64,000 nucleotides of DNA from Sesamum alatum (taxonomy: Eukaryota; Streptophyta; Magnoliopsida; Lamiales; Pedaliaceae). The translations under genes were made by a program, and so were the position numbers. Shown piece after piece: positions 12,260 through 31,700 of the stretch; position 1 is the first letter of the stretch; each line of letters starts with the position of its first letter. Below the pieces are notes generated by a model, which was not told the DNA's origin, did not search any database, and saw nothing but the letters and a program-made list of their open reading frames with translations. Location: positions 38,231,655 through 38,295,654 of the forward strand of contig JACGWO010000006.1 in the NCBI GenBank assembly GCA_034509735.1, written 5' to 3'.

Positions 12260-12478
12260 CACAAGGTGGTCGTCGCCTGTGATGCCGGGCCCAATCATCT
12301 TGTTTTTGGGGCTCTTCCAGAGTGTTTAATTCTTCAAAAGGAACTAGTGATATGCCATATTGTCGCGGCTGCTTCGGATTGAGGGAATGTGCAAAGTCAA
12401 ATAGATCATTAGTGTGCGCCCGACCTACAACATTCGGGGGCGTGTGTGTGGTTGATACATGTTCAAAGTGCAGTTCAT
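12260..12478 (-). pseudogene. Unassigned coding-like remnant
   Basis: The minus strand is open for about 70 codons without a clear start. It has varied amino-acid composition, including NDLFDFAHSLNPKQPRQYGI and an Arg-rich DDWARHHRRRPPCGT end. It lies next to the dead MULE but on the other strand. The family was not recognised; it may be a transposon-associated or captured fragment. Confidence 0.3.
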
Positions 12479-12479
12479 C

Positions 12480-14200
12480 AGAATACTAGTCCGTGTCAGT
12501 GCCCACGGTGATCAAGCCCAATAGAAGCGAGCCAAAGCTGCTTAAGCCTTACTCAACTTATAAAAATGGGCCTCCACCCCTCACAAAGGGATACACACAG
12601 ACATTGACAAGAAACAAAGAACACGAAAGGGTTCTTGGCCATGAGAAATCTTGAGAAGAAACACAGCTGAGTAACAGAGAAGAAGAAGAATCGATTGAAA
12701 GTTGTTCGGTCAAAAATAGAGTCAGCCTTATATGTAGGTTTCGAACCCTGGACTGACTGCCAACAACAACTTAACTTCCCCTAACAGAAATATACAACTC
12801 CTAAGTCGCAATTCACTAAAAGAAGCGCACGAGCGCTTAAAGAATCTAAAACAAAACAGTGGGCTAAGAAAACACATTGACACTTCTGCTAATCATCTAA
12901 CACTTCTTCCAATACTTAGAATACACAACAATAGTCTGCTACAGCTTACAGACACACATAACACAAAGCAAAGGACTCAAGTCTAAAAGTCATTTGCTAC
13001 GACGAAGTTCAGCAACCACGAAGGTTCCACGTCTTCCTCGGCATCAAATCCTTCAAGGCCTTAATACCAAATCCCAAGGTGCCGCGTAGTTTGCTCCACA
13101 AATACGAAGAAGATTACACGTCCACATTCAAAAACAAGTTTCAAACTCTTGGATCAAAATTCGGAGAACTGAATCAGGGGATTACATCCAAATCAGATAT
13201 TATATCCACTTTATTTTTTAAATCAATAAAATTATTTTTTCATATATTTTTTTGTCTCATAATTATTTATGCAGACACAAAATTTTATGTAAACATATAC
13301 GCGTGGCACAACGATTTTTGTATAGTTAAATACATTCAACACTCTAGAATATGCTTACAGTCGTGTTCAACCATTCAAATATTAAAGTTAACAAAATATT
13401 TTGCCTTTGACATGACAAAAATTGCCCATTCGCATTTACTACTAATTTCATATTCCCTAAAGTATGCTTTATTAGAAAATCTTCCTCAAAATTACTTTTT
13501 CTGATTTGAATGTTTACTCAAACTATTATTAAAAAAAAGTTTAATATTTATAGTTGTTTTATAAGTTAATAATACAAAACTATTTACAAGCTCCATATAT
13601 GCAACTATTTTTTACAGTACAAATACACAAAATACTATGTAACTATATATTCATGCATATAATTTTATAAGAAAATTGTTATATTAACTTATATATTTTA
13701 TACTCAATTACATGTACAAATATTTAAAATATATCATATTAACCACTCACAAAATTATAAAGTATTAAAGATTAATTTATGAATAGATTTGCATATTTTA
13801 CGGTACATATAAAATATTTCTAAATTGTATTGATAATTTAAAAAAAAAGTTCAATACACACAACAACAAAAAGTAAAAGATATGTATTATTTTGAACAGT
13901 GATATAGACAATATGAGGAGTGTAGGTTTGTAGAGTTTATTATGATTTCTATACTAATTATAAATATTATAAAATTCGAGTAGTATTATGGTTCAGAAAA
14001 TAATTGTAATAAACATATTTTAAAGGTATAAATAATAATAAAATTTGTATCTTAAATATTTTGGTCCATAATATCAGTAAGAAGTTGTTAGTTTTTATAC
14101 TTTTAGGTCCATAAACATATTTAAAAAAGTGTATTTAAGACATTTTTATTTTATTTTATTCGGGCACTAGAACGAGTCCCACAATTAACGCCGTATGCCA
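12480..14200. other. Gene-poor AT-rich region
   Basis: No gene is supported. Around 12530-12700 a TATAAAAATGGGC motif precedes an A/G-rich transcribed-looking stretch, possibly an LTR or promoter relic. From 13180 to 14150 the sequence is strongly AT-rich with nothing recognisable. Confidence 0.5.
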
Positions 14201-14598
14201 CCATACAGTCGATTCTTCCCACTCTGAACCCTAACCATTAACAACAAAAAGCCTTCTTCTCAACACTACAAATTCCTCTTCTCCTCCCCAACGAGATTGG
14301 AACCATTTTTCCTCTCCACGTTTGGATTCTGAATTTCGGAGGGAGGTTACTTTAAGAGGTTTCCTGAAGGTTGGTTACGCCCTCGAGGTTGGTGAGTTTT
14401 GAACGAATTTCGTTTTTAAATTATTAGATATCTTATGTCACTAGATTACCTTTCCTGAGATTTTCGATAAACTTAGCGTTAAAGAACTGACGGTCTTCTG
14501 CTACCTATGAAGCGCTTCAGCTTCAGATATTTGTTGGTTTTATTAATTTTTAATTGTTGTAGTTCTAGGGTTACGACTAGTTAATTTGGCGAATCCTT

Positions 14599-14627
14599 CG
14601 CGCGCGCGCGCGCGCGCGCGCGTGTGT
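14599..14627. repeat. (CG)12 tract running into TGTGT
   Basis: Twelve CG dinucleotides are followed by TGTGT, a perfect alternating purine-pyrimidine run. It lies in the presumed 5' UTR intron (14392-15027) of the helicase gene. Confidence 0.9.
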
Positions 14628-15041
14628 ACTCTACGTTGAATTTCGTTTAGCAGATCTTCAGAGTGGTTTATTGACCCGACTCTTGTTATTTTATTGCGAT
14701 TCCCTGAACGGTGCACACTGAGAGAAATGGAAGTTTGAGGCTCAAATATGACGAAATTTCTTGTTTGAATTTAGTTAATTATTTCTGATTTTGGGCAAAC
14801 TGTTGTTGTAGCTGAACTCATGTGCTTCAACCAAAAAGGAGTTGACAAAAAAGCTTTCATTGAATTGTCTCTTTTCTGCTTTTTTTGAAGTAGAATTTTC
14901 GTCGAAACTGTGGTATAAACTACTAGTGCCGGTGACATTATGTTAAAACGCCTTTGATTGTATCCTGAGCTCCTTTATGTTTGAGCGTACTCAGCCTATT
15001 GGGATTAATTTCATTGAAGGTTTGCAGTGTGTTGAGTTGGA

Positions 15042-21517
<6,476 letters not shown>

Positions 21518-22478
21518 TTGGATAGATGATCACCATATCTCTTGGTCGTGGGAGGAAGGATATTTATCAACTTTTGCGTGGTTGGGCTCCAGATGTGGAA
21601 TCCGACACGCCGCGTTGTAGAAGCAAACCTAAGCTAATTGGGGTCCTGTGTGCTTTACCTGCTCCTGCTGTGTTATTTTATGGGGGATAAATACTAAATA
21701 GAATGCGCGCTAGCATTATCAAAGCTTTGGGGGTGATATGTACAGCCCCATAATCATTCTAAGTTTCTCCATTTACCATTTTGTTCTTTCTTAGCCAGAT
21801 TGACTTATGGCCTGGCCTCCCTCCATGCCACTACTAGTATTCATTGGGAATGCCAAAATCTTTAGCCAGTAAAAACTGTTGTGATGTTCCACTTCTTGGA
21901 ATGCTGATTCTGTTTGTGATGACCTACTTCATTTCTTGAGGAGGGTCCTTTGGAAAGAGCTTCTTTTCCTTCATTTTTGTTCTTATCTGTCTCCTCTCCC
22001 TCTTCTGAAAATCGTACTACAAAAACGAATTTGATCATTACCATACAACGTAAATATGACTATTAATTGTATGTGTGCGTATACAAGTGTATATATATAT
22101 AAACAAATAGATTATTATGAAAATTAAGAATAATAATATGTTTTGTGACTTTTATGATTGTGATGCTGATATCATAATAATAATGATGTGTGATAATATG
22201 GAAGTTTTGCGATATCATTGTTTCTACTGACAGAGGGGATTGGGCGTGACTTAATTTTATTCTCTAGGGAGTTATTCTCCTTGGGATTTCTTCAAGAGCG
22301 AAGAACATTATCCTAATAATAATAATTCATCAATTTATCCTTATTGAAGATATCTTTGATTACTATCATAAGAATAGGTGATGTGACAAACACAAAATAC
22401 CCTCAATCTCAATGTGTTGTAGATTTTCTTGTTTCGTTTTTTTTTTTTTTTAAATTTAAATAAAGAGAGAAGAAATTA

Positions 22479-22523
<45 letters not shown>

Positions 22524-22640
22524 CTATATACATAAAAGAAAGAAAAAAACAAAACCCTTGAATGCTATATATATATATATTATTTTGCAGCCTTATCTTG
22601 GGAGTTTTTGTCCCAAATTTGAAAGGCAAGGGTATTTTAG
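21518..22640. other. Helicase 3' UTR and intergenic DNA with simple repeats
   Basis: After the helicase stop codon there is probable 3' UTR sequence and then AT-rich DNA. It contains a T run near 22438-22451, a (TTA)n tract near 22478-22522 and a (TA)n tract near 22567-22581. No further gene was supported. Confidence 0.5.
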
Positions 22641-22964
22641 TAATTGGGGAGTCCAACCGAGCACTGGATTCCTCTACGTGTTGTGCAGCTTGTGCCAACA
22701 AATCTCTCTCTCTCTCTCTCCCCCAAACATTTTTTCAAGCTTCATTTTTTCCGGTTTCGACCGCCTTTTATTTCCTCTCTCTAGGGTTTTCTTTCTTAAC
22801 CGCGTCTACTTTTGAAAAAATTAAACATTTCTTCTGCAAATACTAATAATAATAATAAACATTTTTCAGATACAAAATCCAAGAATTTAATACTCATGTC
22901 TCGTGAAATCAAGACCCCTATTCACCCACTCTCAAGTTTGATCCAGCTGCTTTCTGGGTCAACC

Positions 22965-22973
22965 ATGGCTTGA
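22965..22973 (+). other. Possible two-codon upstream ORF (M-A-stop)
   Basis: ACCATGGCTTGA gives a start codon in a strong context followed after one codon by TGA. It lies in what looks like the 5' leader of the YTH gene, after a CT-rich stretch at 22700-22720. Whether it is in the mature mRNA is not known, because the first exon borders are uncertain. Confidence 0.3.
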
Positions 22974-24122
22974 ATCTGCTAGTTTCTCTCTGGTACTTTT
23001 TCTCCCCTAATATGCCTACTTTTTCTGGTTGCTTCCTTTCCATATCGATATCTTCACCGCTGCATATGCATATTTTTTTTTTTGAGTTTTCCATATTGTT
23101 TTCTTACGTAAAACTTATTATCGGGTTGCAATTTTATAGTTTATTTCTTTTGGCAACTTTCCTTTAGCTTTGGAAAATTCTAAGGGTTTCTGGCCTTGGC
23201 CGAGTTGAGAACTGTTATTTTGTTCAAGTGATTTTGGTCTGACAAATAACTTTTTCTGTGTTCGATCCCGTCTTGCTTGCTTTTGTCCAATAAAACTTTT
23301 CATGGATTGCGACATGAATATTGCGGGAAATGGGTTCTTTGATTAAGAGAAATTCCTATTGAGATTGTGGGGTGGGATTTTGTATCTTTTTGTGGGTGCT
23401 TGGGACCTCTAGCTCTCAAAAGATTCATCTTTCTGATTTTGTTGTAGTTTTAAGTGCGATCAATTGGGAACTGCTTTTGTGGTCATTAATTGAGCAATTG
23501 CTCCTAGGAATGGTTGTCTCTGTGTCCCGAATTATTGAAATGTGTTTCTGTTATTATATGCTTGACTTTCTAGCCTGTAGGACTTTTTGTTTATACAACA
23601 GAATAATTAACTGATCATCATAGCAAATATGACAATCTATATTCTGTTTGTCAGAGAATCTTCCTACTATTAAAGATCGGTTGAATGTTGCAATATCTAC
23701 ATGCTCCTTGCTCTGTTCTAACTCTGTAATAAATATTAGAGTACCTTGGTCCATCCTTGTTCAACTAATTGGTGGGAGGAGGGGGGTGCCTTTCTCGATT
23801 CCTTATCCTTGGCCCCTGAGCCCAAAAGCACGAGGGGCAAGGACATGGCTGAGAGGAAGGTGCTCCTCTCCCCTGAGAGAAGAGAACAAGTGACTGAATC
23901 ATTTGTGCTCCATGTCAGCTGGTATGTAGATCCCCATTCTTTGGCTGTGGGTTATTCATCAGATGTGTAATTTGTCAATATGATATCTCTGGTCTGAGGT
24001 TCCATCAAGGTCACTGTTTCTCATTGAGCTCTATAAGTATTTAAGTCTTATCATATGTTTCTGTAGGGGTGGCAAGTCCTGGGACGGAAGTATACAATGT
24101 TCCTGATCAAGGACTTGCTGAT

Positions 24123-27100
24123 ATGTATCTGGTAATTTCCTGTGATAGTTGGATGGCTTAATATTCCTTTAAGTTTTATCTAATCTTATGACGAGAGTTT
24201 CCCATGTAGATTGGGTCAGTGTCTTGCACATTTTCTGCACTGTTTCTTTGTATATTTTTGCGTGAGTGGGGGAATGAGGGGTGTGGTTGTGGTCTCCAGT
24301 AATCAGAACATATGTTATTCTAATATGTTGTTTGGTTTGATATTGGATTTCCCAGATTCAAGATACTGTGTCAAACCCACAGTTTACTGCTCAATTTGGA
24401 CGATTCAGAGCCATGTATAACGAGGGAACCCCTGACTACTTTCTTGACCAGGGTTTGTATTATCCAACTGCCACCAGCTATGGATACATCTGTACAGGTA
24501 ATAAATTGTATTGTCCATGTTTTACTTGAAGTTAAATTAGTTTCACATTCTTTATGAATTGGGTGAGTTTACCTTAATTAGCTGTGGTATCTTGAGTGAA
24601 CTGATATGCTCTTTTGTATTTGGTAGGAATTGAATCAACCGGTGACTGGGATGACCACCGTATGATTTTTGGTCTGGATGGTCAAGATATTCAGTATACC
24701 GTGCGTCCTTATCTGATGGCCATAAATTTACATTCTTTACCAGATTTATGATATTGATTATGGTTCTTTTCTTGCAGGGTTTGGCAAATGAAAGTCTGCC
24801 ATATGTATATTATACTCCTGGCTACGGGTATGGAGAGTCTCCCTATAACCCGTATAATCCTTACATCCCTGGTGCTATGATAGGACTGGATGGATCAATT
24901 GTAGCGCCCCCGCAGTACTATGCCGTTCCATCATTTGAGAATCCCGTATCACCGCCTGCATATGTGCCCTTAGTCCTTCAATCAAGGCCTGATACTGTTG
25001 CAAGTGGGATGGCCGACTCATTCATTGAAAATGCTGTATCCGTTAATAAAGTTGATGGTCCAGTTGCTAAATACAATTTACCTTCAAATGCTCCTAATTT
25101 TTCACCGATTCCGGTGAGGGATGCCTCTAGTCAGCGATATTCCTTTGCAAGTGCTCCTGAAGGGGGTAGAGCTAATACTGGATCTGGAAAGCAGCCTGTG
25201 CCGAGTATCACATCTAGTAGTTTTATGAGTCCAGAATCATCACAACTTCGCATGGTGAGAATCTTGCACAAATAGTGCATGTCTTTTTATAAAAAGAGAA
25301 CCTCAAACAACAATCTATCTTCCTTTGTTTCAAATTGTTATTCTGATATTCCGTGTGGTCTTCTGTTCAAATCTTGTCTTTTAGGTTGGAGGTCCTCAAG
25401 GTTCAGAAAATGCTCCCCGCGTGAAGGCTTCATCAGGTGGTAGTCAACTAAAAAGTACTTTTAGTTCTGAGAATGGGTCGTCTGGTTTTGAATCAGGTGA
25501 TCTTGCCCGGGCATCTGTACATAAAGTAAAGTCCAAGTTACTCTATGAGAGAGCCTCTGATGATGTAAGAGTCAGCCATGATACATTGAGCGAGCAGAAT
25601 CGCACGAGGATGAACAAAGCGAGGAATCAGTTGGTAGTTAAAGCCTATACAGCAAGGGCAGGAAATCCTGATGCACAAGGAAACATCATTATCTTTTTGG
25701 ACCAGTACAACAAAGTTGATTTACCTGTGGATTATCTAAATGCAAAGTTCTTTGTGATCAAGTCATATAGTGAGGATGATGTGCACAAGAGTATAAAGTA
25801 TAATGTGTGGTCATCTACACCTAATGGAAACAAGAAGCTTAATGCTGCATATGAAGATGCCCAGAAAATAGCGGCAGGAGGTTCACAACACTGCCCTATC
25901 TTCCTCTTCTTTTCTGTAAGTACCTGTTTCTCACATTGATAAGCACCTAGGTGATGGCTGTGATCTATGTTTTTCTGTTGGAGGTACGTGGTATGTTCTC
26001 TCTCTTTATTCATTTCATTCAACGAATCAATGTCCTTTTGTGCTTCAGGTTAATGCGAGTGGCCAGTTCTGTGGTGTTGCTGAGATGACTGGCCCTGTGG
26101 ACTTCCAGAGAGATATGGATTTCTGGCAGCAAGATAAATGGAGTGGTAGCTTTCCCGTGAAGTGGCACATTATAAAGGATTTACCAAACCCTAACTTTAG
26201 GCACATCATACTGGAAAATAATGAGAATAAGCCAGTTACTAACAGCAGAGACACACAAGAGGTATCTTTACGCATCTTATCTTGGTGTGTTGCTGTCTTC
26301 TTTTCTTTCTTAAGTAGTGTCAATATGTTGCCCATCTTGAGAGGTTTTTAGGCAATGTTAACAAGCATAATCAAGTCTCACTTTTTATCAACTTATTGTG
26401 GCTGCTGCAAGTTCAGTTGGTCTAGATTTTCTTTTAATTGGTTCGTAACCTCGAATTTAGCATACTTTGCTGCATTCTGCATTGGATATTGTGATAGAAT
26501 CTGGATCTCTCTTGCTTTTCTGAGCTATATGTCAATTTTGCTTGTTAGTTCAAGAGTTAATGTCTTGACTTGTTGAGGACAGAGCTGGTATGGATATTCA
26601 GGTTCTTAGTTTAATCCCTTTTTAAGGTTATTAGCCGCTTACCTAATCTTGTTGTGATTATGATTCCAGATATGCTACAGGAAAGGTTTGGAGATGCTGC
26701 AAATATTCAAAAACTATACGTCAAAGACATCCTTGCTTGACGATTTTATGTACTATGAAAATAGACAGCGGATTCTGCATGAAGAAAGGTCAAGGCTTCT
26801 CAGAAAGAGCTATGAAAATCCATATCTTGTTCCACTACTAGATCCTCCTCGCAAGCTTCAGTCTCCCCATGATTCTCCTTCTATCGGAGATGTAAATAGT
26901 ACTGAAGCCGATGCCAATTTGACCATTGTGAACAAAAACAAAGTCCCAGCAGGCAATGAATCAGATGGGTCACTGAAGAACCATTCTGCAGCTACAGGGC
27001 GAGTCTCCTTGGATTTTAATGGTGACAAGTTAATGAGTGTCGGTGGGAGCTGCCAAGTTTCAGCATCAGATGAGTTGAAAAAAATTAGTTCATTGACTAT

Positions 27101-27266
27101 AGAGCCAGAGTGGGGGGGTGGTGCTGTTTCTAACACAACAAACGGTGAGGTGGTTAATGTTGTGACTATAGGGTCGATGCCGGTGAAGGTTGTGGGCACA
27201 GCATCGTCTGGCTTTCTGACAGTTGGAACAATTCCACTGGATCCCAGAGCTCTTCAGCGTGAGTAG
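24123..27266 (+). CDS. YTH-domain m6A reader (ECT6/ECT7-like)
   Basis: A cytoplasmic-type reader of N6-methyladenosine in mRNA. Exons 24067-24131, 24356-24497, 24627-24700, 24778-25254, 25385-25915, 26049-26261 and 26670-27266 join in frame. The ATG at 24123 gives about 680 residues. The frame stays open through the rest of that exon, and an upstream exon (with an ATG at 23846) did not join in a consistent frame, so the true start is uncertain. The N-terminal half is Tyr/Pro/Ser-rich and disordered ([17 protein letters not shown]). The YTH domain covers about residues 313-460, starting near NQLVVKAY. The Trp residues expected in the m6A cage are visible in KYNVWSS and DFWQQDKW. The N-terminal [19 protein letters not shown] block is typical of the ECT6/7 subgroup. 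No lesions were seen. Confidence 0.92.
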
Positions 27267-28250
27267 GAGTGGGGGTTTATTGAAGAAGACAATATCTGAA
27301 AAGGAAAGGAGGGTTATGGTGGAAGGGGGTGTCCAATTTAACATTTTGTTTGGATGATGTCGAGAAGTGTCCCCGGTGAAGTTGTAGTGCATCATGGCTA
27401 CTGTTTTGAATCTCACTTGGATGATGATGGGTGGCTCGCAGTTTTTGGACGAGTTTCTTATTTGCCACAATGACAACTGCTGATGTTTTTTGTTTTTTTT
27501 TGTTTTCTCTCTTCTTTTGCATGTATTTTGTTCTTGTCATCAATGGTTACAGTAATTATATATATATGGAGAAAAAAAGAAAAAGAAAGAAAAGGACACT
27601 CCCTTTTATCTATTTGCTGAATATTTTCTTACCAAGTGGAAATGAATCTCTCTGAAATGATTTATACACGCCAGTGCACATTTGATTCCAATTGGTCAAA
27701 TAACATTGTTACTTTTATATGTGAGGTTGTAATCTTTTTTAAATATTTATAAAATGGTTTTGTGATTTTGTTGATTTTTTATTATAAGTTTTGAAAATAA
27801 GAATTTTGGAGCGCTTATAAACTTAACAAACTTTTTTTAAACAATTGTAAATTTGTTATTACTAATATTTTTAAAACAAAATTTAATATCTTATAAATTA
27901 TATATATATATATATTTTTATAAAATATGTAAATTTTTAAATAAAATTCTCTTAGTATGTATTTGGGAAATTAAATGGAATGATAAGTTGAGTGTAATGG
28001 GACGCGAATCTTGAAAAGTAGGCGCATCACATCACAAAGGTCAAGGTGAATTGTGTATGTTATTGTTACTTATTTAATAATAATTTACAAACTGAAACCT
28101 AGACAGATAAATTCAGACTTAATTATTCCAAAATATAGGGACTAAACTGAAATACTCGCCCATCTTGAGGCCTGTCGACGCAATTTAGCTCCTGCTCCCA
28201 CGCCATATTTTTTAGTTTCAGCTTTTCACTTTTTCCACTTCTCACTCCAG
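27267..28250. other. YTH gene 3' UTR and intergenic DNA
   Basis: Probable 3' UTR to about 27650, then AT-rich DNA with a (TA)n tract near 27899-27916. From about 28190 the composition changes to a CT-rich leader of the next gene. Nothing else was recognised. Confidence 0.5.
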
Positions 28251-28714
28251 TGGATGCGAGTTTCCACGCGCCGTCGTCAACCGCTTCAACAAGCTACGCT
28301 TCCTCTCCACGTCAGTCGTTCCTCTTCCTTACCCTCCATCTAGACTTCGAGTTTTTTCCTAAAATTTAGGTGAAGACAAGGAAAATGCTTTTTCCCCCCT
28401 GTTGTTGCACCTTTTATTTTTTTGGGGGTTTCTTTTGAATTATTTGCATGTATCGATGGTTGACCAACTTACCAGTTTGATGTTCTTCAATTTGTCGCGC
28501 TTTGATTTTCACCTTCTTCTTGTGGGTTTAGTTTGAAATGGCGGAAAGTTCACATATTGAGCAATTTTTTATTTTTAATATTGTTTTCCTTTCATACATT
28601 AATTTTCCATTCTAGTTTCCTCATTTACCTTCTTATTTTTTATTTTCTAATATGCAGGACTTTTGCAAGAAACAAGCTTGATTTTGCTTTTATTGGGAAC
28701 CGCAAGTGTCTTAG

Positions 28715-31700
28715 ATGGTAGGCACTCGTGAATTTTTAAGTTTGAGTTAGTTTTTCATCTTTGATTCAAGGTAACAGGAAATGTTTCGAAAGTGTTCATA
28801 GTACATGAGTGCCTTTTGCTTCCCCCTTTGTAGTGTGAGGTAGTGGAAATTTCGGATGATGAGGATCCTTCAATGCCAGAAAATGATGTGGGAATCATGC
28901 CAAAGGATGAGAGTCCGAATTATGATTTGCCGCCACTTGAGACATGTTCAAGACCTGGGGTGGTATGATTACTTTAGGTGTTATCATAAAGCAAATGTTG
29001 CATTTCAGTGAGGCTGCTGAAAAATTCATCTATTCATGTTGGATTAAGCTATCTGATACTACATTCCAAATGTAGCATGAGGCCTTGTAGTACAGTACAT
29101 TAGTCTAAAAGCATTTGCCTTATAACATATTATTGTTTATGCCTCTGGTGGAGTTTGCATCTATTTTGCACTGATGTGTTTATTGTCTTTGCGAGCTCTG
29201 TAAATCTTTATAGGATAATGTGGCAAGCTCATCTAGAGTCAACTTAAGATCATCCTTTATCGGGATGGGATTCCCGCCATCTATCGTCGACAAAGCAATT
29301 GAGGAAAATGGTTTGTTAAGCTTGTTCTTACAACCTTGAAGCTTTCCTACATTTTTAGCTGCTATATACCTAATTTGGCCGTAAATCTTGTTATCATGTC
29401 TCGAAGCAAAAAGGTCTCCAGACTCCGACCTTTTTGTACTTCAAGCATTAGCAACCTCAATATTTGAAGTGCTTAAATCTTATGTATTATGATCTGTAAT
29501 CACCATTTCCGTTCAGTATCGACACATTAGATAAGTAATGTTTCATTTTCATCATAGGTGAAGAGAATGCTGAGTTATTATTAGAGACTCTCTTTGCATA
29601 TTCTGTAAGTGCTTCTTCCCCAAGATGAAACTATATTCTTTTACATGTTTCTGAGTCAATTCTGCTGTAACTGTTTTCTAGCACCATGTTGTTTGGATAG
29701 TGAACGACTGAATGTGTTATTTACTTTGCTCCTTCAAGTTCTGATTCTTGCCAGCTTCAAAATCATTTGTTTCATTTTTTGATAAAGAAAGGCATACTTT
29801 GCATTCAATGATTAGGTGAGGAACATGGGATAAGGTTTTGAATTCTAGGAACCAAGCCTTGTCTCTGCTGTGTTTTCCTAATTCTTAGTTCCATGCCTTT
29901 GCTTCAGATGGATTCCTTTTGAAATTCAACCTCTTTATGATATTAGAATCTTAATCCACTCATGCAATGATAAGTTGATGCTTGAATAAGTTCAGACAAC
30001 TCAAGTATTTCCATGCCTTTCTGCGGCCAAATGTTTACCATTGGTTATTTCATCGACCAAGATGTTGAATTCTTGTCATACCAGTCAACATGGAGCTTGT
30101 TCTTTCATTTCTGCTTAAGCAATTATACCACTTATCTTTAATTGAACAGGAATATCAGCAACCAAAGACAGAAATTTTTTGTGATGGTTTATTCAGCAGA
30201 AACAGTGATGATTTAGCTGAAAACCTTCACCAAATAGAGGTACTCTTCTTTTCAGTTGTCTTTGTGAGGAGCCTTTTAGTCATATCTGACTTCCAGTCTG
30301 ATTCATGCTAGACCTTTCCTAGGTTTACCTGTAGAGGACTATACTTTTCAACTAAAAGCTGCATTTGTTTAATTTTTGCATCGGTTTTGTGCTTATGATT
30401 CTTTACAGTGATAAATCACAATTCCCATTATCCTTATCATGTTTGTGACCCTTCATATTCTTAATGGTCTTAATTGTGTCCTATACCATGTGTCGTTATT
30501 TGTTTAAATTTTTATGTGGACTTTCTTAAGGGTTCATGTCGGGGTGTTCTACATACTCAATTAAGTTTTTTCTCTTTTCCCCTATTATTTGCTGAACAAT
30601 GTTCTTTCCATAATATGGATCCCACATACTCATGATCTGGATGTGAAAATTGCTACCCCTTGGTGTACCAATCAACCTTTTCTTTCTATTTGAAGTTGTG
30701 GTTGCTGTGTGACTTGTTTTAAACTCTACCAGGCTTTTCATAAATCAGATTCATCAGATCCACTCAATAGCTTGTTTGGTGAGGATACAAATAAGAGTTC
30801 CTATGGTGACAGAGGTTTTCATCTGAAAGAGGTACCTTCAATATTCTGTCAAATTTGGTTCATTCAGATGTGATGACCAGTTATCAATTAAAGTTTTTCT
30901 TTTTGGTCAACTGATCAAGTAGGTGTTGGGTCGGGGCAGAGTCGCAGACCAACACGACTTTCTTATTTCCTAATTTTCCATTCCTTTTCTTTATTGTTCC
31001 TGTATGTTTATCTGTTTATTAATTTTTGTACAGAAGCTTTCTTTAACCCTGATGACCGGAACTTGTTATGACCTTGTATTTGCCTCCTCTTTTAACAGTG
31101 ACGTAGAGACCTGAATTTCCCACTTCCTATAGCAACTTAAATGTCTATTAGTTAGCCTATTCGCTGACAGCAGTACTGGTCAAAACCGAACCATTTTACA
31201 AGGATGTAGTCCAAGCAATTCCTGGTGGTTGTATGGTTGCTAGTCAGTCATTGGAAAAATGATCAACTTTATGTGTACTGTTGATATCTCTGAATGTCTA
31301 GCTCATGAAATGGTTTTATGTCTGTACTTTCTGAGAAAGATATGAATTACATTGACATGTTCTGCTTCTTAGACTTCCAAAAGTTTGGACAAACAATAAC
31401 CATGTGACATTTAATACAATTATTTTGAGTAAAAAAGTACTCAAATCTGGCACTGGTTGTAGGGTCCCTTTACGAAGGATCGCTAAATATTTCATTAATC
31501 TTATTTGCTCCTCATGCCATTGAGCCTGAGTTTAGTATAAAATGTCGAGCCGACTCAGCATGGCTACTCATTCTTTTAGAGACTTTGACACTCTTTAATT
31601 GTGTTTGGAATGCAATATGCTTCCTGATAATCAATTTACAGTTTTACATTCGCTGTAACTGAATCAATGAAGCTTTCCTTCCTCTGATAGATAGCTCTAT

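Noticed and set aside
22429..22815. Coding frames across 22429-22815
   Set aside because: They run through T, TTA and TA repeats and give poly-Ile translations without protein features.
23746..23968. ATG at 23846 or 23746 as the start of the YTH protein
   Set aside because: The exon does not splice to 24067 in a frame that continues into the YTH exons with the donor sites seen.
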